A DNA stretch of 64,000 bases from Gnetum montanum. Its lineage: Eukaryota; Streptophyta; Gnetopsida; Gnetales; Gnetaceae. How positions within the stretch are numbered: position 1 is the stretch's first letter; every line of letters begins with the position of its first letter. The stretch spans positions 500,306 to 564,305 of the forward strand of contig MNCI01027123.1 of NCBI GenBank assembly GCA_015680685.1, given 5' to 3'. A program made the translations under genes and the position numbers. The notes under the pieces were generated by a model. That model searched no databases and had not been told where the DNA came from. It saw only the letters and a program-made list of their open reading frames with translations. Of this stretch, positions 56,300 to 64,000 are shown piece after piece.

Positions 56300-58786
56300 T
56301 TGTACGTTGGAGGGCGTTTGGGTTGAAGGCTGCTCAAGAGGTGGAACAATGGAGGCGATTTGAGGCTCAAAGGCACCAGCCACAAGTGGGTGTGAGGGTG
56401 TGCGTACATTATTTGGCCAAAATAAGGGACATTTCCATGGCTTGGCTTTTGGTCCAATCGGTTGAGGAGTCGGTTGTAGGTTGACAACCCTCGTAGCGTG
56501 GCGTTGCTATGGCTGTGGTGGAATTTTCCCCTGCATAGGTGGAGTAGGTGGTAGTTGAGTGGGATGTTGTGGAGAAGGAGTGGCAGGAGAAGGTGATGGA
56601 GGATAGTAAATATGTGGGATTTCCCCCCTGGGTGATGGAGATTATGGTTGAAAATATTCTGGGGGGTGGTAATAATTCTGAAATGTAGCATGACTGGAAG
56701 AGTCTCATGGAGAAACTGGTTGCTGAACATAGTACCCATAGGGATCAGCCTGTCGGTAAGGATACTGCTACCTTGTAGGTGGCATCCCCCATGCTTGTGG
56801 GTGCTATCACTGCTAGAAGTGCTCATAACGTTGCGGTGGCACTCCACTTGGATAATATCCTTACTGTTGTTGGTGGAACTGCCTGGGATTGCCTTGTGGG
56901 TAAGGCAACCTTTAGGGTGTTTGCCTTCTTGCAAGGTGAGAATTCAATGCATACACCCCAGACTCTTGGAGATGTGACACTACAGGACAACACCCCTTAG
57001 GATGTTTGTATTGGCATACGCCACATTCATTGTCTTCCTTTGTATCAGAGTCTGCAACCTGTTCTGCTACAGCAACTTTGCCCTTACCCTTAAGATGGGC
57101 ATGTTTAGCTTCCTTCTTCCTACGCCGATCACGATCATAACCTTATTCTCTGGACTCTTCTGCAATTTTCAGCACACTTTGGACTTTCTCGTCCAAAGAG
57201 TCCCACATCTTATCAACCTTTACCGATATTTAAGATGCAGAATTTTGTAAGGGTAAGGTTTTTCAATTCACTACTACTTCCAGTGGTGATTCCTCCTCAT
57301 CTTCGCAAAATTGAACTTCCCTCTTTCTAAAGGAAGGATCCCGATTAAACTCTTCTGCACTCTCCTTCTTTCTGAGTTCCCCCTCTTCTTTGGCCACTTG
57401 CTCAATGAGGCACTGCAATTGATGGACCCTCAGTTCTGATAATCATCCCTAGGCATACACGCCAAGGGTCTTTCTTGTTTCAAAGTAGATCCCATCAATG
57501 ATATGGTGAAGTTGTGCCTGCTAAGAGTAGCCATGACCAGAGCACCAATGTAACAATGAATAGTACCTATTCATGGTTGCATCCAAGGGTTCATGATTTC
57601 CTTGCTTCCAACCTTGGATTTGACATCTCAAATTCGCCACTCTAGAGTATGTTTGATACTTGTCATTGAAAATCTCAAGCATCATACTCCATCTTCTGAT
57701 TGATTCCGATTCCAAAGACTGGTACCAGCTTTCTGCTTCCTTGATGAGTGTGTGAGGGAACAGCTTAAGCTTCTGCTAATCATTATCAATATTCTATAGG
57801 GTGCAAGCATCATGGAATGCTTGCAAGTGAGTTTATGGATCACAATTGTATCCCCCTTCAAATCTGGGGATGTTGTTCATGTCAATGCGTTTAATCCGAC
57901 TATCCTTCAAGTGCCTACTAGGGATCTAAACCACCTTGAAAATATGGAGCATGCTCTAAGTAGCCAAAAATGGTTCATCTGAGTCATAGTCCTGCTGAGC
58001 ACCACGGTGTTTATGACAATTCCAGCTACCCCTCCTTTCATGACGGTGAGGCTCGTGCAGTTGGTCACATGCTTCTTCGTGCTGTTCCTTTCGATCCTTA
58101 CAACCACCATCACCTCGCTTCTTCCTACCACGATTATGATCAAAGTCTGAACTGGATGAAGGTAGTGGGGAGCGAGAGGATGGTGAAGAGGGAGAGGGAT
58201 CGCCACCACCCTGGTGTCGAACTCCCCCTCTGCTTTGGTGGCGGCCTCGATCTTTCTGCCCATCTTTACCTATGTCATGACTTTTCTGACATGACTCTCC
58301 ATCCTCTTGGGGATCTTGGTCACTTGATTGCTTATTCTGGATAATGGGCTGAAGGATCTAATGCCCTAGAGGAAGTTCAGCCGAATGGAAGTCATGAAAG
58401 ATAGGCTCCCCATCATCCTACAGCCCTTGCAGAAATAAGGGGTTACTGAACTGTTCCCCCTTCATGTGTTCATATCGTTCTGCCTACTGCTGATCTCGTG
58501 CTCGTTGGGCCTTAGTGGAACAATAGTCCCAGTAGTCATGGTCCTCCATAACGTACTCCACACCATGGTCCTGGATGCCTAGTCTAGCAAGATTATGGAA
58601 CAGCATTCTAGGAACTGATCAATCAGGTGGTAGTATGATGCTACCTTCCATGTCCCACCATCGCAGATGCTCATCCTGATGTAGGATGAATGTGAAGTTA
58701 GGGACATATTCATCGGGATGCTTGTATACCACTCGACATTCTTGTGGCATCGATGGGTTGGATACATCTCACTTGTGAGAAGACAT
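56300..58786 (-). pseudogene. Gag of element F (degenerate)
   Basis: Starts MSSHK at 58786. N-terminal block ECRVVYKHPDEYVPNFTFILHQDE then WWDMEGSIILPP (about 58740-58640); a basic/acidic Ser-Pro-rich linker (SPSSPSSRSPLPSSSSDFD, about 58130-58200); Gag core with LEIFNDKYQTYSRVANLRCQIQGWKQG and LDATMNRYYSLLHWC (57521-57715 open); knuckle CGVCQYKHPKGCC near 56995-57035; Gln-rich tail (FHQQQ). One continuous frame can be followed through most of the gene with about fifteen stops at former Gln, Arg or Trp codons and few indels, so decay is mainly by base substitution. Confidence 0.87.
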
Positions 58787-58932
58787 GTTGGATGTTAGAT
58801 GATCCATTTAATCGATGTACCTTACTTTTTAGTTTAATCTGCCTGGCGTGTGTAATTGTTACTATCCTGGGTCCATTCCAATGATGTAAATAATAATTTT
58901 GCTAAGGTTAAATGATGCATGTAAGACTAACA

Positions 58933-58952
58933 GTCCCTAGCAACGATGCCAA
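58933..58952 (-). promoter_or_regulatory. Primer binding site, tRNA-Asp type, element F
   Basis: Minus strand TTGGCATCGTTGCTAGGGAC directly after the 5' LTR; tRNA-Asp complement with two or three changes. Confidence 0.85.
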
Positions 58953-59860
58953 TGATGAGCGGCTAGGTACCCCTACGCCCAACCATGCGAATCACGAGCA
59001 TTCACACGCGACTCGGTCGAATTCCATAGACTATAAGCACTTAACATACACCAAACCTTTAGCCAGAAAACCCCTTTGTTAGAATGGTCACTGTCCTCTC
59101 AACCTCACTTGTGATGTTCTGATTACGATGGTTAAGTGAGATTGAGGCAACTGATTTTTATGGCTTTTTACTTTATCTTTTCGCATCTAATTAAGGTATG
59201 GAAAGTAAGGAATGAAATATTATCTAATCTATAATTATCCTAATCTGTATCTTAACTATTCCTAGCATAAGTATCTAATCCCATCTTCCAGGCATGTCCT
59301 GAGCATCCCCTAACCACTGCTAGGTTACCAGACGTTAAGCATCACTGGGTTACCACGTGTTGGGTTTATGTTCGAGATGGTCGTACTTATGGTTTCTATG
59401 AACTATGAATGAGCGATAGTGATTAAACTAATAATAAGAGAAACTTAAGTAATTATCAAAGAATAGAAATATTAAGCTATTAAATGCATTAAATGACTAA
59501 GTCCAAATGCTGCAAGGAATGCTTGAAAGCTCATCTTTATTGTCGTTCACGCCAATGGGCTCAAATACATTAGCACTTGAATAAAGAGCCGAACACCTTC
59601 TTTACACCTACTGTAAGAGCTTCTACAACTGCAAGAGCTTTGCTACAACTGATAAACTGCAAGAGCTTCGCTACAACTGATAAAAAGGTACCGAAATGAG
59701 GTGGAAGCCCTCTTATTTATAGGTTGGAATAGGCTCTGCATAAACGGGGCCATGTCGACACATGAAAGGATGCGTCGACGGGGCCGCGTCAACACAGCCA
59801 CGTATACGGGGTCCCATATACGCAGCCTAGTAAACGCATCGACCAATTGACACTTCATCA
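58953..59860 (-). repeat. 5' LTR of element F
   Basis: Plus-strand ends tgatgagcgg..cttcatca. Reversed TATA box (ttatttata, 59713-59721), reversed polyadenylation region near 59535, and U3 palindromic CG-rich units at 59735-59830. Confidence 0.93.
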
Positions 59861-59865
59861 GTGGG

Positions 59866-60085
59866 CAATCAGAGGAAAAATATTCTAACTTGTATAGGAA
59901 GAAACTACAAGAGTTTAGCTAAGGCAATGATTAAAAAGTGTCATAAATGTAAGGGATGTATGCATTTATATAGGCAATGCCTACATCAGCGTTGATGTAC
60001 CTGTGTCAACACATCCTGAGATATGTTGACTAGGCTATGTCAACAGGCATGCATCAACAAAACTATCTTATTTACTATTTCATCA
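59866..60085 (-). repeat. 5' LTR of element E, outer part
   Basis: Continues 49346 after F. It contains a reversed TATA region (tttatatagg, about 59965), U3 repeats (gttgatgtacctgtgtcaac type) and the LTR end atttcatca, the complement of TGATGAAAT. Confidence 0.8.
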
Positions 60086-60584
60086 CTAATCAAAAAGGTT
60101 TTTTTAAAGGTAGATATATCTTAAATAATGTTATTACAGCTTCAAAGGAAATGCAGTATGTTTCTAATATCAATTAGGACATTGCTTTTTTAAAGTTAGA
60201 TTATGTTAAATCTTATGATAGGATTAAATGGAATTTTATTGTTTCTTATCTCTATAAAGTAGATTTAATGATTATTTTATTCATCCTATTATTTCATGCT
60301 CACTGACACTACTATTGAAGTTGTTACAAATTTTAGATTGAGTTCCGAGTTTTGTCTTCAACAAATAGTTCATCAAGGTTTTCCTCTAGTTCCCTATCTT
60401 TTTATTATTATTGCAAACTTTCTTTCACATAATTTGTATTATGATCCATAAATGAATATCATTAAGAAAATTTCAATTTATGATTAAGATATGCAATTAC
60501 TTAACATGCACTTTGGAGATCATTCTTTCTTTATGATTAACCATTCTCTACAACATATCAATATTCTATTAGCTAAAGTGAAAG
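60086..60584 (+). mobile_element. LINE reverse transcriptase fragment, N-terminal RT blocks
   Basis: Plus-strand frame QKGFFKGRYILNNVITASKE then IAFLKLDYVKSYDRIKWNFI (60181-60240) matches the plant LINE RT blocks with the catalytic LD-x-x-K-A/S-YD motif. GFPLVPYLFIIIANFLSHNL near 60380-60430 matches the QG-PLSP-LF block, in another phase. Several stops and frameshifts. E truncates it on the left and an iMet-type LTR on the right. Confidence 0.75.
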
Positions 60585-61071
60585 TGTAACACCCCATTTC
60601 CAAATATCATGACAAATGTCAAATATTTGTAACATTCAATGTTATGTGAAAGGAATGCAACAAGGAAGATGTAGAAAAAAATGAAAAGAAAGCCTTAGTG
60701 ATATGGAAGTATGTATCTAGGTTATGCTTTGAGGATTCCTTAAGGTTATCTTCCTTCAACATCTATCCCTTAGAGGCAATCTAGCACTGCCACCATGGTT
60801 AGGCCTGTAACTAGTTAGAAGGGATGACCATTCACCTTCCTATTTTTCCTCACTTGGCATGTGTTACTCACCATTGTTGGCTTCCCAATTTCATCCTAGC
60901 ACAACCTCTAATTACCATGTACAAACACGTTAGGGAAAACCTTCAAAGATTACCTCAAGCAACATGCTCATTATTACAACATGCCCTTTCAAGTCTTATT
61001 ACAATAATTACATCATTTGAGTGATATCATCTTTGTTACGGAATAGCTCCATTCAAGAATGAGATGTGACA
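60585..61071 (-). repeat. Solo LTR of tRNA-iMet-primed element, copy S3
   Basis: TGTAACACCCC..GAGATGTGACA, matching 760-1328 and 29163-29735 over most of their length, with no internal sequence on either side. It splits the LINE. Target duplication is not clear (gaaag against agaac). Confidence 0.68.
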
Positions 61072-61605
61072 AGAACATTATTGCATGTTATCTAGCTCTC
61101 ATATTAATTGAAAAAATTTGTTGTTTATTACAATGGTAATTTTAATAAGAGGGTTACTTTCAAGCCTCAAAAAATATTAAAAAAAGATTGTATCTTTAGA
61201 ACTTATTTTTCTTTTGAGCCTAATCTTATTAGTCTGTTGAATTATGTGGTTGGTAAAATTAAAAAGAAGCCTAATAAAATGAAAAGAAAAAAAGCTCATC
61301 TTACTAGAAAAGTTTTACTTATTAAGTAGATGCTTCAATTAACTCATGTTTATTAATTTAGTTGTTAAGCTCCTTCTAAATCTTCTTATGATATAACTAA
61401 TTGTATTGTCCATTGATTTCTTTGATCCATTAAGTAACATAGAAAAGGCTTTTCTAGATTTGCTTAGGATATTCCACTAGTAGTAAGAAAGCTAAATGAC
61501 TTGGTCTCATTAATTATTATAACCACTATATTTCTCTTGCAGTAAAATGAATTGCAAAGTGCATTAATGGAGATGATGTTTGGATGCTCCTTTTAAGACA
61601 CAAAC
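61072..61605 (+). mobile_element. LINE fragment, C-terminal RT part
   Basis: ORF 61108-61329 ends LNYVVGKIKKKPNKMKRKKAHLTRKVLLIK, the LINE thumb region (L-W-L-G-R-L-L-IK pattern). After it come HVYY and C-APSKSSY, then AKWLGLINYYNHYISLAVKWIAKC and DDVWMLLLRHK, typical of the LINE region after the RT. Frameshifts and stops are present. Element G truncates it at 61606. Confidence 0.72.
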
Positions 61606-62510
61606 TAATGAAACATTAATAAGATAGGTTGTGTCGACATATGCCTATTAATGCAACCTCGTCAATGTATTCCCATTGACGTATGCTAGGATACATTGAT
61701 GTAGTTACGCCAACAATGCTGCAATCATTACCTATATAAATGCATGCACCCCTCGCATTTATAGCATCTTTTGATCATAGAGTTAGCTAAATTCTTGCAG
61801 TTTCTTCTTTTAAGAGTTAGAATATTTTTCTTTTCAGTGCCCATAGCATGGATATATGAGATTGTATAGAGTTTTATTCAAATGCTAATGTACCTAGATA
61901 CATTGGCATGGTTAGTAATAAAATCGAGATTTTCTACATCCATTACAGCACTTAGACTAGTTTAATCTTACTTTTCAGCACTTTAGTTTCATGTACTTTA
62001 CATTATTATTCTTAATGAATTAATTGATATAATCATTTATAAGCACATGAATATGACCATTTTGAGCATAATGTGTTAATGTTTGATAATCCCAGCTATG
62101 AATACTTGGTATGCCTAGTAGTGTACACTTGGTAACCTAGTAGTGCTAATACTATTTCAGGATGTGTACAGTAAATGGGAATGGATACTCCACATTAGAA
62201 TAGTTAGTTAATGAGGTTTTTAATTTGTTGAATAATTCAATAATTAAACTTTCATTTAATCACCTAGTAATTAGGATAAAATAATAATAAAATAATCATA
62301 AAAAACAAACATCTTATGCCTTAACCACACTTAACCATATTCATAGTTAAAACACAAGTGTGGATTAAGAAGATAGTGACTTGCAACTACACAATTCACT
62401 ATTTAAGGATATTGGTAACTTAGGTAACTAAGTCTATAGAATTCAACCAGATCTTTGATAAATACTTGTGATTTGTATGGTTGGGTGTAGGGGGTACTTG
62501 TCATTCATCA
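61606..62510 (+). repeat. 5' LTR of element G
   Basis: TAATGAAAC..CATTCATCA, 905 bp, same subfamily as D and E. It has a TATA box (ctatataaat near 61733), AATAAA-type signal (gtaataaaatcg near 61915) and U3 repeats (gttgtgtcgac, cattgacgtatg). Confidence 0.85.
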
Positions 62511-62530
62511 TTGGCATCATTGCTGGAAAC
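62511..62530 (+). promoter_or_regulatory. Primer binding site, tRNA-Asp type, element G
   Basis: TTGGCATCATTGCTGGAAAC directly after the LTR; tRNA-Asp complement with several transitions. Confidence 0.78.
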
Positions 62531-62674
62531 TTAGTTTATCTAAGTATGCTAGATATTATTAACTAGTAAATTCTTATAAAATCATTATAAGGAAAATACA
62601 AAAGAGATATCTTTCATATACAAAATAATAATAATAAAATCATCTCAATTGCACACTTAATACATATTACTAAT

Positions 62675-64000
62675 ATGGAATTTACTCGCAAGAATGAATA
62701 TCCACCATGCATCAATGAAGCCAATCAACAACTTGATAGGACTTAAAGGACTACCAGAGAGAAGCCTAAGTAGCTGAGAGTGATCTATGCTCATCTAAAT
62801 CCCTATTATCTAGAATTTACCTTCATCTTCCATCAAGATGAATAGTTACACTATAGATATATGGAAGGTAGCATTGTGTTACCTCCCAATCAATCAATTC
62901 TCACCATGATCATGGCCCAACTCATGGGACTAGGCATTGAAATAGTAGGGCCTAAGTATGAGACAATGAATTAAGCCTCCAAGGACTATCAACCTATAGA
63001 AGCACAACTTCAAAAATACAAACACATGAAGGCATGCTATGAAGCCTCCAAGGGCAAAGGCATCCCAAAACCATCATTTCTGCATTTTCCAAAGCAGGGA
63101 AATGATTTCTTCTTAAGGCTCTCTCAGTACATAGATTCTTCTCCTTTTGTTGAGAAGGGCACCCTTCATTAAAGGTTACAGTTAACCTTGGAGAACTTTA
63201 GTGAGGGGAGGATGGAGTCCAAAGCCCAAAGAACATCAAAAGAAAGATCTCCTAGTTGTTCATCTAAGGACAGAGAAAAATAAGGAAAAGGAAAAGAACA
63301 AGGAGAAGGATCAGGTTAAGAATCAAAAGAGAAAGACTAGAGGACATTGTTCTCCTAGTCCTCCAACTTCACCATCCTTCTCATCATTAAAATCTAACAG
63401 GAGAAGTCATGGTAGAGATAGAAATAGCAGTTATTGAGATTGAGATGGAGATAATAGGAGGTTCCATCAAGATGATAAGAACCAAGAGGAAATTCAACAC
63501 AAAAAGAAAGAAGAGCATCACTAGAAAAGAAGGCACATCAAAACTCATCATAGGAGGCATGATCATTTTAGAGATCATTGTAGACATGATGAATATGATG
63601 AACCATTACTGGTAACTAGAAACATGCTAAAATTTTTAAAGGTTATTTGAATTTCCACTAGGCATCAAAGGGATAGTAGGATCAAAAGGTTTGATATGAA
63701 TAATATCCTCAAATTTGGAGGGTATAATGTTAATCCTCAACATCATTTACAAGATTTTCATTATGCCTATGCCTTACAAATTATTAAGAACAAGTGGAAA
63801 AAGTTAAAATTACTTCTAAGGACACTCATTCAAGAAGCAAAAAGCTAGTACTAGTCTTTGGAGGCCAAATCCCTTCGCAAATAGAGTACTATGTTAGAGC
63901 TATTCAATGATAAGTATCAAACGTATTCCAAAGTGTATAATCTAAGAAAACAAATCCAAGGATAGAAATAAGGAAATCATGAGTCCTTGGATGCAGCTAT
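62675..64000 (+). pseudogene. Gag of element G (runs off window)
   Basis: Starts MEFTRKNEYPP, 145 nt after the primer site. N-terminal block VIYAHLNPYYLEFTFIFHQDE then YMEGSIVLPPNQS (62790-62900). A long Lys/Glu/Ser-rich basic segment is open at 63201-63437 (KNKEKEKNKEKDQVKNQKRK, then SPSPPTSPSFSS). The Gag core begins near 63700 with RIKRFDMNNI, LELFNDKYQTYSKVYNLRKQIQG, followed by a stop at a former Trp and the end of the window. Several stops. E carries the same basic SPSPP segment, so G and E belong together. Confidence 0.82.

Larger units (their letters stand above)
49347..59860 (-). mobile_element. Pol-deleted OTA retrotransposon F
   Basis: A 10.5-kb element with a perfect 5-bp duplication GTGGG (49342-49346 and 59861-59865), inserted in the LTR of E. 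LTRs (908 and 932 bp) are about 92% alike in the first 190 bases, mostly transitions. Gag, protease, spacer with two hairpins and a full-length ORF2 are present, but about 2.8 kb covering RT, RNase H and integrase is deleted. It therefore could only have moved, if it did so after the deletion, with enzymes from a relative. Confidence 0.93.

Overview
This is nuclear DNA of a seed plant with a large, repeat-rich genome. The evidence is tRNA-Asp-primed Ty3/gypsy elements of the Athila/Tat (OTA) type, heavy C-to-T style decay, a plant LINE, a 5S-rRNA-derived repeat and a CCR4-like nuclease relic. I cannot name the species. No intact host gene is present. Nearly all of the window is nested, broken retrotransposons.

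Layout. 1-272: tail of a minus-strand OTA LTR (H). 273-1328: remnant of an unrelated minus-strand LTR element with a tRNA-iMet-type primer site; the same repeat recurs at 28679-29735, and a lone LTR lies at 60585-61071. 1737-2671 and 25721-25960: two halves of a minus-strand CCR4-like EEP-nuclease pseudogene, split by element A (2672-25720, +). A is itself split by element B (11396-21203, +). 25961-29735: AT microsatellite, 5S-like fragment, 45-bp minisatellite and GC-rich low-complexity DNA. 29736-34195 plus 47624-47800: element D (+, no PR/RT/IN), interrupted by complete element C (34196-47623, -). 47810-49346 plus 59866-60085: 5' part of element E (-), interrupted by element F (49347-59860, -), which has a perfect GTGGG duplication. 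60086-61605: LINE fragments (+) around the lone LTR. 61606-64000: 5' part of element G (+), running off the window.

Full-length members (A without B about 13.2 kb, C 13.4 kb) share one plan: LTR, tRNA-Asp primer site, Gag with a short CCHC-like knuckle, protease, RT, RNase H, integrase, a structured non-coding spacer, a second ORF of about 950 codons whose ATG directly follows a splice-acceptor-like AG, purine tract, LTR. F lacks RT-RNase H-integrase, D lacks protease through integrase, and B has lost most of ORF2. All coding regions carry stops and frameshifts, so none is autonomous. The most interesting signals are a hairpin in the pol-ORF2 spacer, present in A, C (x2), D and F (x2), whose arms co-vary between copies; the recurrent acceptor site at the ORF2 start; and palindromic repeats just upstream of the LTR TATA box that differ completely between subfamilies.

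Assembly warnings: a 302-base N gap (18810-19111), single Ns at 195, 38516 and 44762 (195 and 44762 flanked by near-identical duplicated sequence, 38516 beside a 42-base C run).
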